Positions 5,607 through 12,426 of a DNA stretch of 12,452 bases are shown piece by piece. Below the pieces are notes generated by a model, which saw only the letters and a list, made by a program, of their open reading frames with translations, was not told the origin of the DNA and searched no databases. Each line of letters starts with the position of its first letter. The first letter of the stretch is position 1. The DNA comes from an uncultured Clostridia bacterium (GTDB taxonomy: Bacteria > Bacillota > Clostridia > Oscillospirales > Ruminococcaceae), in contig CALCSA010000229.1 of NCBI GenBank assembly GCA_937894185.1, positions 1-12,452 on the forward strand. Direction: 5' to 3'. A program made the position numbers and the translations under genes.

Positions 5607-7319
5607 TTAATATCCAATAGGATATTCCTGCTCCTGTGCTATGCCACGGCGTTTATGTCGCAGCTTGCGCTTGGCCCGTTGTGCTTGCTTTTTATCTTCC
5701 CCCTTCGTATTTTGCCATGTATTCTGAGTCTGGTGGAGCAGAGACATTGCAATACCGGTAAAAAGATTGTTGACGATTCTGCGGGTATCAGCGGTTGACA
5801 GCACTGCTTCCAATCGAGTAGAATTCCATATTTTCTCCTTCGTTGCTCGCCGCTTTTGGCTCTTCTGCGACGGTTCCAGAGGGGAAACCGCTTCCGGATC
5901 TTCCCATACCGGTGCGTCCCAATCTGCCGGTGGTGGGATGTCCTCATCGGAGGGTACCGGGATGCCGTTCTCATCCGACGAAAAAGAAAAATAATCACTG
6001 GTGATTGACGGTGGAGCAGCCAGCATGGTAGAATCCCATATTTTCTCCTTCGTTGCTCGCGGCCTCGGCGGGGGAATAACCTTACCCCTTGCAGCCTGCC
6101 CCAGCTCCAGTGCTGCCTTGACAATGGCGTTGTGGCAGAGCTTGAGATCTGTTTTGCCCGGCTCAAAAAAGCACTGGTCAAACTCCCGGATGCTGGCCTG
6201 TATCTTCTCCGGCTTGGCAACGTACTGGGAGACAAAATTCTTTTGGGCGTCCAGATAGGCAGCATATAGGCCCTGCATATTCGCATCCTGCAAAATAATC
6301 TCCCGCAGAATCCTATTGACTTGCCCTTTTACCTCCGGCGGCAGGTAGCCGTACACCTTTTTACCGGGCAGGACTTCCAGCTGATGGGACAGAGCCAGCA
6401 GCTGCCGAGCAACCGGGGTATGGGAGTAGTCTTTGGTCTGGATGCTTTCCAGATGCTGCCGGATCTGAAGGGCCATGGCATCCCGCAGCCGGGTCTTTTC
6501 CTGCTTCAAAGGTTCTACATCATCCCGAAAGATGGTATTAAGTAGGGTGGATTTCAGAGTTTCCGATGCTACCTGCATCCCCTCCTTCCCACCTTTTACA
6601 AACCCTTCCCGGTGGTCTTTGCTGTAAAACAGCAGGTGGACGTGGGGATTATCGGTATTGCCATGAAAGGCGCAGTTAATTACCAAATTTTCTAGTGAGA
6701 TGTTGTATGCCTTGGCGATCACCGGCGCTTTGGAGCGAATTAGCGCTGCCCACATATCCCGCCGGTCAAAGCCGGTGCGTTTGGCCCCTTCCGTCTCCAA
6801 TGAGATGATGTGGGACCATTTCCGGGAGTCCTTGTATTCCATGGCCATCGTTTGGGCGTCGGCAATGGAAACATCCCCGGTCAGGCCAAATAGGCCATGA
6901 CCGTCCGACTTCTCCACCCCGGGCCGCCCTTCGATGTAACCTAAGTAAGAAAAGAAATTGAGGTCTTGGGTTCGGTGATAAGCTTTGCCGTCCTCATTGA
7001 CCAGCAGCTCCTCATCCTCCACCAGCTCCAATTCCTCCACGGTGATGACGCTGCGCCTTTCCTGTGTCAGTTTTTCATAGGCTTCATAGGTGATAACTTT
7101 GCTGCCACCGTCCTTGTAGGTAAGCCGGATTCCGGATACGGATTTCCTTTGAGCCTGTGTCAGGGCAATCCGGGTATCTTCATCCGCCTCCATGGTACTG
7201 CCATCCCAGAATAAGATCATCTGGGCTTCGATCTTGTTCCCGGCATATTCCAGACTGTTCAGGACATGCTGGGCGCTGGTGATGTATCCGCTCTTGCAGA
7301 TAATCTTGGGGCTACTCAT
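5607..7319 (-). CDS. Relaxase, MOB-P type (MobP3-like)
   Basis: A 570-residue conjugative relaxase that would nick oriT and lead the DNA strand into the recipient. The N-terminal half is catalytic. A YIEGRPGVEK segment (128-137) gives the likely active-site tyrosine, Tyr128 or the nearby Tyr125. It is followed by GHGLFG (140-145). The metal-binding motif is at 219-228 (HGNTDNPHVH, with the HxH pair His226/His228). This order is what I know from MobP3-type relaxases of Clostridia. From about 400 the protein is proline- and acid-rich and carries two copies of the RATKEKIW[DN]ST segment (about 421-431 and 491-501). It ends in a basic tail (KRKLRHKRRG). The ATG at 7319 overlaps the preceding gene by eight bases, indicating translational coupling. 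The predicted oriT lies about 430 bases upstream. The relaxase call is firm; the subfamily is by eye. Confidence 0.9.
   Translation of the reverse strand: MSSPKIICKSGYITSAQHVLNSLEYAGNKIEAQMILFWDGSTMEADEDTRIALTQAQRKSVSGIRLTYKDGGSKVITYEAYEKLTQERRSVITVEELELVEDEELLVNEDGKAYHRTQDLNFFSYLGYIEGRPGVEKSDGHGLFGLTGDVSIADAQTMAMEYKDSRKWSHIISLETEGAKRTGFDRRDMWAALIRSKAPVIAKAYNISLENLVINCAFHGNTDNPHVHLLFYSKDHREGFVKGGKEGMQVASETLKSTLLNTIFRDDVEPLKQEKTRLRDAMALQIRQHLESIQTKDYSHTPVARQLLALSHQLEVLPGKKVYGYLPPEVKGQVNRILREIILQDANMQGLYAAYLDAQKNFVSQYVAKPEKIQASIREFDQCFFEPGKTDLKLCHNAIVKAALELGQAARGKVIPPPRPRATKEKIWDSTMLAAPPSITSDYFSFSSDENGIPVPSDEDIPPPADWDAPVWEDPEAVSPLEPSQKSQKRRATKEKIWNSTRLEAVLSTADTRRIVNNLFTGIAMSLLHQTQNTWQNTKGEDKKQAQRAKRKLRHKRRGIAQEQEYPIGY
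5818..5850. repeat. 33-bp direct repeat, copy 1, in the relaxase C-terminal region
   Basis: This copy matches 6028-6060 at 32 of 33 positions; they differ at 5825 (T against C). The copies are exactly 210 bp apart, in the same frame. They encode the RATKEKIW[DN]ST segment, and this copy has Asn where the other has Asp. Weaker similarity continues on the C-terminal side, suggesting a longer decayed duplication. Confidence 0.9.
6028..6060. repeat. 33-bp direct repeat, copy 2, in the relaxase C-terminal region
   Basis: Partner of 5818-5850, differing by one base. It encodes residues about 421-431 of the relaxase. The near-identity at DNA level, inside an otherwise low-complexity linker, stands out. 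Possible reasons are recent duplication, gene conversion, or a repeated short peptide signal. Confidence 0.9.
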
Positions 7320-7701
7320 CGCTCAGTTCATCCATGCGGAAAATACGCTGGCTCTCTCGGAGGAAATCCAGTGCCCTGAGCCGATAGGTGTGGAGGTCTT
7401 TTTGAGAGACTTCCAAGCTCCCGGCAATGATCATGTTCTGGATAGCCGATTGAATGGACAGTTCGCTGATGAGTTTGTTGGTCTTTTGGTTAATGGTGTT
7501 TTCGGCCATGCGGAAGCTGGCCTGAATCACCTGTAGAATCTGTTCATTGATGAAGCAGGCTTTCCGGTTCATATAATGGTAGTCCCGGTAGAATTTGATT
7601 GCTGTTTCGATCACCTGATTTTCACTTTGTCTCAGCTCGGATGCAATGGACTTAACATCCTCTGCCAACTCGTCACTGTAACGTAGCAGTTTTTCTGCCA
7701 T
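7312..7701 (-). CDS. Small relaxosome accessory protein (MobC-like / ribbon-helix-helix candidate)
   Basis: A 129-residue, mostly helical protein. The N-terminus (EKLLRYSDELAEDVKSIASE, followed by SENQVIETAIKFY) has the pattern of a ribbon-helix-helix DNA-binding unit: a short strand, then two helices, the second starting near Ser26. The rest (about 45-129) is helical with no catalytic motif. I chose the ATG at 7701 because AGAAGG lies seven bases upstream; the open frame runs to 7851, but that part is the repeat-rich non-coding region. Its last eight bases overlap the relaxase start. Small proteins encoded between oriT and a relaxase usually bind oriT repeats, help the relaxase find its nick site and repress their own promoter. 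The inverted and GATATC repeats upstream are obvious candidate targets. The role is inferred from position and fold pattern; no family was confirmed. Confidence 0.75.
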   Translation of the reverse strand: MAEKLLRYSDELAEDVKSIASELRQSENQVIETAIKFYRDYHYMNRKACFINEQILQVIQASFRMAENTINQKTNKLISELSIQSAIQNMIIAGSLEVSQKDLHTYRLRALDFLRESQRIFRMDELSDE

Positions 7702-7743
7702 CGGTACACCTTCTTTCCAGAAATTGCGATATTTTTGACGTAC

Positions 7744-7783
7744 TGCTACAGGATAAAGGAGTATATCACAAATGATATACTCC
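7744..7783 (-). other. oriT: Predicted origin of transfer (oriT) with RP4/R64-like nick site
   Basis: On the minus strand a perfect 11-bp inverted repeat (GGAGTATATCA at 7783-7773, TGATATACTCC at 7768-7758, loop TTTG) is followed by TTTATCCTG|TAGC. TATCCTG|T matches the MOB-P nick consensus YATCCTG|Y known from RP4 and R64. The predicted nick lies between 7749 and 7748, nine bases past the inverted repeat, close to the roughly eight bases in those plasmids. It stands just upstream of the accessory and relaxase genes, the usual place. The motif, spacing, inverted repeat and gene context agree; the exact nick is a prediction. Confidence 0.72.
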
Positions 7784-7789
7784 GCTACC

Positions 7790-7810
7790 TCAAATAGCAT
7801 AGCTATTTGA
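7790..7810. repeat. 9-bp inverted repeat beside the predicted oriT
   Basis: TCAAATAGC (7790-7798) and GCTATTTGA (7802-7810) are perfect complements around the three-base centre ATA. It is adjacent to the 11-bp oriT inverted repeat and could be a second accessory-protein site or an operator. Confidence 0.7.
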
Positions 7811-7838
7811 TTTTCTATGATATCACCTATGATATCAA
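7810..7838 (-). promoter_or_regulatory. Candidate promoter of the accessory protein-relaxase genes
   Basis: On the minus strand TTGATA (7838-7833) and GAAAAT (7815-7810) are spaced by 17 bases. An alternative is TTGTCT with TATCAT at an 18-base spacing. Both candidates overlap the TATGATATCA direct repeats, so a protein bound there would repress. The hexamers are weak, and the main evidence is location. Confidence 0.3.
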
Positions 7839-7981
7839 CCAGACAAAACAAGCCGTTACTAAAAATATCGCTTTTCTAATTTTTGGCTTACTTATCAGCA
7901 TTTTGATGATATCATTATGTAAAATTATGATATCATACTACCCGGTTTTTACTTTAGGTATAAGGTTTCTGCTGATATCAT
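7816..7981. repeat. Cluster of ATGATATCA (GATATC-centred) repeats
   Basis: TATGATATCA occurs at 7816-7825 and 7828-7837 (12-bp period). The perfect palindrome ATGATATCAT occurs at 7906-7915 and 7927-7936 (21-bp period, two helical turns). TGATATCAT occurs at 7973-7981, inside the end of the HD-GYP gene. The surroundings are clearly more AT-rich than the genes. The 12- and 21-bp phasing suggests binding on one face of the helix by a dimeric DNA-binding protein. It covers the non-coding gap 7702-7937, which has no gene. Confidence 0.8.
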
Positions 7982-8549
7982 GATTTACAAGTCTTAAAAA
8001 GGTCTGCACCACTACCGGGTCAAATTGAGTGCCGGTTCCAGCCTCCAAAATGCGCCTGGCATCGGCAGGATCATAGGCCGGTTTGTAGGGCCTTTCATGG
8101 GTCAGGGCATCGTACACATCCACCACCGCCATGAGCCGGGCAGGGTATGGAATCTCCTGCCCGGACAGCCCATCGGGATACCCCTTGCCGTCCCATCGCT
8201 CGTGATGGTGGCGGCAGACAATTTTCAACACCTCCTGTTCTTCGGGGGAACCGTGCAGATAAATTCCGGCCAGTTTTTCCCCCAGCCAAGTATGGCTTTT
8301 TACAATTTCAAATTCTTCTGCTGTCAGCTTTCCGGGCTTTTGCAGCAAATACTGGGGAACGGCCAGCTTACCCAAGTCATGGTGAAAGGCAGCGCTGATC
8401 AGTAGCCTTTCCAGCGCCGGTGTATAGGGTATCTCCAAATTTCGGGTATCCAGCAGTACCTGTAATAGGTGTGCCATCAATAGGCGGCTGCGCCGGGCAT
8501 GGCCGGTGTAGAACGAGGCAAGGGTTTTGTTGCTATGGTTGGAGTCCAT
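7938..8549 (-). CDS. Stand-alone HD-GYP domain phosphodiesterase
   Basis: A 203-residue protein that is almost only an HD-GYP domain, a metal-dependent enzyme class that hydrolyses cyclic dinucleotides, mainly c-di-GMP and in some cases 3'3'-cGAMP. The signature residues are present: His17, HDLGK at 57-61, His86, then HHERWDGKGYP at 115-125 containing the GYP triplet, Asp144 in VVDVYDALT, and QFDP at 175-178. No receiver, PAS or membrane sensor domain is attached. I chose the ATG at 8549 (MDSNHSN) because AAGGAGG lies six bases upstream. The gene overlaps the end of the M23 hydrolase gene by 17 bases, so it is translated with the conjugation operon. Its stop lies at the edge of the GATATC repeat region. 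It may lower c-di-GMP around mating, or degrade a defence-related cyclic dinucleotide; neither substrate is shown by the sequence. All main catalytic residues look intact. Confidence 0.88.
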   Translation of the reverse strand: MDSNHSNKTLASFYTGHARRSRLLMAHLLQVLLDTRNLEIPYTPALERLLISAAFHHDLGKLAVPQYLLQKPGKLTAEEFEIVKSHTWLGEKLAGIYLHGSPEEQEVLKIVCRHHHERWDGKGYPDGLSGQEIPYPARLMAVVDVYDALTHERPYKPAYDPADARRILEAGTGTQFDPVVVQTFLRLVNHDISRNLIPKVKTG

Positions 8550-9564
8550 GGGATTCCTCCTTGCGGTATAAAAATTCTGTCGGGTCAAGGTGGGAGTTGC
8601 GATTCTGGTTGGCATAGATGCCAAAATGCAAATGATGCCCGGTGGAAAGGCCGGGGTAAGGGTCTTGGTTGGGATCGCCGCCCTCCAGCCCGATTACCTG
8701 TCCTTGCCGGACAGTCTGTCCCACCCTCACCATCTGCCGGGACAGGTGGGCGTAAAAGGAGTAGAAGGTCCTGTTTTCTTCTTCGTGGCGAATGAGGATG
8801 TAGTAGCCGTACCATTCATCCCGGGATACCTGCTCCACCACACCGTCCGCTATGCTCATGATCCTGTCGTGCCAGTTTCCCTGAATGTCAATGCCGGTGT
8901 GGAAGTCGGGTGCTCCGGTGACCGGATGGGTTCGGGAGCCGTATCCGCTGGTAATTCTGCCGTTTAGGGGCATAGGGTAGGCACCGTGAAAGACAAGCTC
9001 TCTCGGCTCCGGCGAAGAAGAATAAATCATGTGACGCATGACATCCAGCTGTTCATCCCCAAAGGAAAAGGGCGGGGCAAACAGTATCGTCATCAGTTCG
9101 GCACCCTCTGCAAACAGGTAGTAGGTAATGGTTTCGGTAGAAGAACCCCCTTCCTCTAAATCTGTTTCATCATCTGCCGGCGTTTCTTCCGGCCCATTGT
9201 CAACCTCTATGGTTTCCTCATGCTCTATGACAAAATAGGCTTCCAGAAAGGGCACAATTTCACCCTTTTGGCGCATCAATTCATGGTCATGAAGCAAGTC
9301 AATCATGATGAGGTAGCTCAGATCAAAGTCATTTTCAATCTCATATTCGTGCCGTACCTCCTGTATGGCCTGATAGTGAACATTGTTGGAAACATCCCCC
9401 ACCAGCTGCGGATTGATGATGTACAGCATCCCCACCAGAATCGCTCCGATGATAACCCCCACCAGCAGCAAAACACCGAGAATGGCGGCTAATACAATCC
9501 AGAGAATCCGGCGGGTATCTTTGGAACCCAGCGCCTTCAGCATCCAGAGGGGTAGACGGCTCAT
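8533..9564 (-). CDS. Membrane-anchored M23 peptidoglycan hydrolase of the conjugation machinery
   Basis: A 343-residue protein with a strong transmembrane segment (about 19-48), an acidic linker (about 113-143) and a C-terminal LytM/M23 metallopeptidase domain (about 192-330). Zinc and catalytic residues are visible: His222 and Asp226 in FHTGIDIQG, His273 in YAHLS, and HxH at 311-313 in HHLHFGIY. The enzyme would cut cell-wall crosslinks on the outer face of the membrane so that the channel can be built, the VirB1-like role. Its ATG overlaps the virB4 stop (ATGA), and its own end overlaps the HD-GYP gene, so all three are probably translationally coupled. Gram-positive systems often use NlpC/P60 or lysozyme-like domains for this job; here only M23 is seen. 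Confidence 0.92.
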   Translation of the reverse strand: MSRLPLWMLKALGSKDTRRILWIVLAAILGVLLLVGVIIGAILVGMLYIINPQLVGDVSNNVHYQAIQEVRHEYEIENDFDLSYLIMIDLLHDHELMRQKGEIVPFLEAYFVIEHEETIEVDNGPEETPADDETDLEEGGSSTETITYYLFAEGAELMTILFAPPFSFGDEQLDVMRHMIYSSSPEPRELVFHGAYPMPLNGRITSGYGSRTHPVTGAPDFHTGIDIQGNWHDRIMSIADGVVEQVSRDEWYGYYILIRHEEENRTFYSFYAHLSRQMVRVGQTVRQGQVIGLEGGDPNQDPYPGLSTGHHLHFGIYANQNRNSHLDPTEFLYRKEESHGLQP

Positions 9565-11936
9565 TTTCCTCCACCGCTGCCGAACAACTCTTTTTCATAG
9601 GGCAGCTCACCCACGTGCAAAAGGTATTTCTGGCTTCCTGCCTTCAGGAGACACCGCCCCTGTTTAGGAGTGCTGATGCAGCCGATTTCCCCATCGGTGA
9701 GATCCAACAGCCGTTTAATTTGCCCCTTGTCCAGTTCACCCGGGAAAAAGGTGAATTTAAAGGAGGATGTGTTAAACAGAGGTGCTGTAATGTGCATCAT
9801 TTCCGGGTCAAGAAAATCCCCCAGGCTTTGGGTGGCCGAGCCAATGACGGCGTTGTATTTTCTGGCCCGCTTCTGGAAGTCCCGCAAGTACCCGGCAATG
9901 GTAAAGTTCTTCCGGCTCATGAGCAGGTGCAGCTCGTCCACATTAAAGAGCACCTGTTCCTGCCGCAGGGAAATCCGGTTCCAGCAGTAGGTCATGATGT
10001 TGAACAGAACGGCCTGTGTCCGCTCCTCCGAGCCGGTACGCAGTTGGGAAATATCAAAGTTGATCATCCGGGACCGGACAATGTTGGTGTGGCCATTGAG
10101 CAAAAAGCCAAGGCTTCCATCGTAGGTATCCCGCAGATAGAGCAGCAGAGAGCGGAGCATCTCATCCCCGATCATGGGGTAGCTGTGGTTCCCCGGATGC
10201 TGCTGCACATTTTCCACAAACTCGTAGAGGGAAGAAAAGGTGGGATACTGGGTCGAAGGCAGCTGCTGAAAGTCGGTGTGCTCGGTGATGCCAAAGGAGC
10301 GGTACATATCCTGTGTGAGAATCATTAAAGCGTTACGCTCGTTGGAGGACATGGCGGGAAAGAGAACCCCAAAGAAGTCCCTCAGCCAGCTTAAATGTTG
10401 GAAGAATACCGCATCCTGTGTAAAAGCTCCCAACTCGCTTTCCTCCATCCCGGTTGCCCGGTCTACCTCCTTGTTGGCCATGCGGCGCACCTCAAAGGGA
10501 TTGATTTTGAAGTTTCCCGCCGCACAGTCTATTACGGTACCACCCATGTGACGGAACAGGTCGCAATACTCCCCGTCCGGGTCGAGGGTAAAGCACGTTA
10601 TACCCCGCAGCATCATAAAGGTAATAATTTTTTTCATCAACCAGCTTTTCCCCTGTCCACTGTCCCCGGTGATGGAAAAGTTTCCATTGGTGATGTCCAG
10701 TGTCCGCAGCCAAAGGTCCAGATACATGTGCCCACCGTCTGCGGTTTTCCCCAAAGGCATTCCCTCCGGGTCGTTGCGGGAGGAATGGCTGAGGGGAAAC
10801 ATCCCGGCAATGGTGGGAGATGGCATGTTGTTGGCGCTGCCGCCAAGCACCTCCCAGCTCAAGGGATATACTCCCAGAAAGCCCTCCTTTTGCTCATAGG
10901 TCAGGCTTTCGGTGGTGATGCGAAAGGCCGACAGTTTACTTTTTACCGATTCCCACTTGGTGCGCAGTTCCTTTTGGCTGCTTGCATATAGTTCTATGTA
11001 GATGTTGATGTTATAGAGCTTGGAGTTGTTTTCAGCCAGTGATTTGTAAAAGGCAGTTACGCTTTCTCCCTCCACCTCGGCCTGTATCTGCTGGGAGGTT
11101 TTGCTGCCATGACCCTTGGCGCTGATGTTGTTCATCTGATTATCCACCAGCCGCCCCGCCTGCTGTTCGTTCATCTGGGAAAGGCGGATGGACATGGTGG
11201 TGTTTTTAATTTGAGAAAGCCCGGATAAAAAGCAGGGAATGTCAATGGAGCTGGGAAAGTTCTTGATGAGGATAGTCTTGCGCAGAAAGTCGTTTTGCAC
11301 CACATGCTGGGGGGTATAAGTCAGACGTTGGGGAGTCAGCCGCTTAGTGAGGGCCAGGCCGTAAAGCTCCTGAAGGTCTACCTTTCCCCGCCGCCACCGC
11401 CCAGCTGACTTTTCGGCCATCTTGCGGACTTCCTCCTCAAAGCTATGAAGGTCGGCAAAAAACTCCCGGAGCAGGAAGTTGCGCAGCAGCATGGTAAGCT
11501 CCTGATCCTTCACCTGATAGACCGAGAACAGGTCCGCCACCAGATTGTAAAAGGTGGTAAAGTCCTCCCGCTCTTTGGTGATGGCCACCAGATAGTAGCT
11601 GCGCTGTACGGCGCTGGAATCGCTCTCCACAGTCTCCATGCTTTTAAGAATGTGATCGATGAGGTAGCCGTAATCGCTTCCCTGCGCCATATCCCGGTAA
11701 AAAGCTTTGTTGGCGCTTAAATCCTCTGTTTTGTCGGTAATGAAAATCTGGAAGGGGATGGTGGCGGCATCCAGCAGGGATTCCAGCTTTTCAATCTGAG
11801 CCAGCCGCTCCGCCTGTGTCATAATGGAGAGATTGGGCGGCAGGATACGCAGAAACTGGGCCACGCCGTAAGGCGTGGCCACACTGTCCGGCAGCACCCG
11901 GAAGTTGATTAATTCACTGATTTTCAATTGCGTCAC
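9561..11936 (-). CDS. VirB4/TraE-family type IV secretion ATPase
   Basis: A 791-residue ATPase that powers assembly and transport of the mating channel at the cytoplasmic side of the membrane. The N-terminal half (to about 380) is the VirB4-type region. The motor domain follows with Walker A GDSGQGKS at 424-431 and Walker B VLFNVDELHLLM at 662-673 (Asp667-Glu668). An AGYLRDFQKRARKYNAVIGSATQS-type region follows, as in VirB4/TraC/TraE. Length is as expected for Gram-positive VirB4 proteins, and the gene is intact. The start used is GTG at 11936, which overlaps the prgI-like gene by 23 bases with a GAGGG sequence close upstream. A TTG at 11927 is an alternative. The stop overlaps the M23 start by four bases. 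Confidence 0.95.
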   Translation of the reverse strand: MTQLKISELINFRVLPDSVATPYGVAQFLRILPPNLSIMTQAERLAQIEKLESLLDAATIPFQIFITDKTEDLSANKAFYRDMAQGSDYGYLIDHILKSMETVESDSSAVQRSYYLVAITKEREDFTTFYNLVADLFSVYQVKDQELTMLLRNFLLREFFADLHSFEEEVRKMAEKSAGRWRRGKVDLQELYGLALTKRLTPQRLTYTPQHVVQNDFLRKTILIKNFPSSIDIPCFLSGLSQIKNTTMSIRLSQMNEQQAGRLVDNQMNNISAKGHGSKTSQQIQAEVEGESVTAFYKSLAENNSKLYNINIYIELYASSQKELRTKWESVKSKLSAFRITTESLTYEQKEGFLGVYPLSWEVLGGSANNMPSPTIAGMFPLSHSSRNDPEGMPLGKTADGGHMYLDLWLRTLDITNGNFSITGDSGQGKSWLMKKIITFMMLRGITCFTLDPDGEYCDLFRHMGGTVIDCAAGNFKINPFEVRRMANKEVDRATGMEESELGAFTQDAVFFQHLSWLRDFFGVLFPAMSSNERNALMILTQDMYRSFGITEHTDFQQLPSTQYPTFSSLYEFVENVQQHPGNHSYPMIGDEMLRSLLLYLRDTYDGSLGFLLNGHTNIVRSRMINFDISQLRTGSEERTQAVLFNIMTYCWNRISLRQEQVLFNVDELHLLMSRKNFTIAGYLRDFQKRARKYNAVIGSATQSLGDFLDPEMMHITAPLFNTSSFKFTFFPGELDKGQIKRLLDLTDGEIGCISTPKQGRCLLKAGSQKYLLHVGELPYEKELFGSGGGK

Positions 11937-12201
11937 ACTCCCTCAGGGTAAATACTTGGGGCTTTGCGTAAAAACGGTATAGGAGCCGGAAATATCCCAG
12001 CACATTCTTTCCCCGGACCGGCCGCCAAAGAAGGACGAATAGCACAGCTGCCAGCAGCAGAAAAAAGTTGCCGGAAAAGTACATCTTCCGCATGATTCCC
12101 ACGAAAAGAAAAATAAAGATAAAGCCCAGCTCCTCCGGGTGAAAGCCCATCCATGCAAACCGCCCCTTTAACCGGGGCGGTATCACATATTTGACCGACA
12201 T
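11914..12201 (-). CDS. PrgI-family small membrane protein
   Basis: A 95-residue protein with two hydrophobic segments (about 26-43 and 46-59) and short polar ends, beginning MSVKYVIPPRLKGRFAW. Two-helix proteins of this size directly before virB4 are the PrgI/TcpE/VirB3-like components of Gram-positive conjugation channels. The ATG at 12201 has a perfect AGGAGG (12208-12213) six bases upstream. The end overlaps the virB4 start by 23 bases, arguing for coupled synthesis of membrane partner and ATPase. The assignment rests on size, topology and position. Confidence 0.8.
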   Translation of the reverse strand: MSVKYVIPPRLKGRFAWMGFHPEELGFIFIFLFVGIMRKMYFSGNFFLLLAAVLFVLLWRPVRGKNVLGYFRLLYRFYAKPQVFTLRECDAIENQ

Positions 12202-12213
12202 TGAGTTCCTCCT

Positions 12214-12426
12214 TTATTTAAATATCATTTTGCAGAGTCCCTGCCCGGCCATCCGTCCGGCCGTACTCAATACTCCCGAGGTGCCGGTACTGTAGCCGAA
12301 GCGCTGCAAGGTCTTGCTGACCATGGGTACGCAAAGCCAGAAGGTGATGCCCATGACAAAGTTACCGTTGGTGGTAAACAGCACCCCAAGGTAGTAAAAC
12401 TGACCCACGCCCGCAGCGCCAGACAC
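12214..12426 (-). CDS. C-terminal fragment resembling a VirB6/TrbL-type membrane protein
   Basis: Seventy codons from a GTG at 12426 to a TAA at 12214, cut near the window edge. The peptide has a hydrophobic stretch in the first half (FYYLGVLFTTNGNFVMGITFWLCV region) and a Gly/Ser/Thr-rich basic end (GVLSTAGRMAGQGL). It lies directly before prgI, where a polytopic VirB6/TrbL-like channel protein is usual, and it reads like the end of such a protein. No ribosome binding site precedes the GTG, yet there is an in-frame TAG at 12438-12436, so it cannot simply be the tail of one open frame. In the remaining 26 bases another frame is open, which would fit a frameshift or the end of an inserted sequence. 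It could instead be a short stand-alone membrane protein. Treat it as partial or possibly broken. Confidence 0.45.
   Translation of the reverse strand: MSGAAGVGQFYYLGVLFTTNGNFVMGITFWLCVPMVSKTLQRFGYSTGTSGVLSTAGRMAGQGLCKMIFK

Noticed and set aside
7702..7851. N-terminal extension of the accessory protein gene by 50 codons
   Set aside because: It would translate the oriT inverted repeats, and the ATG at 7701 has a well-placed AGAAGG.
7816..7981. The GATATC repeat cluster as a CRISPR array
   Set aside because: Units are only about 10 bp, spacing is irregular, there are no spacers of constant length and no cas genes nearby.
8550..8624. N-terminal extension of the HD-GYP gene
   Set aside because: The ATG at 8549 has AAGGAGG at the right distance, and the extension only lengthens overlap with the M23 gene.
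10395..10991. Plus-strand frames of about 200 codons opposite virB4
   Set aside because: They lie antisense to an intact VirB4 whose Walker motifs and reading frame are certain; composition looks like complementary codon bias.
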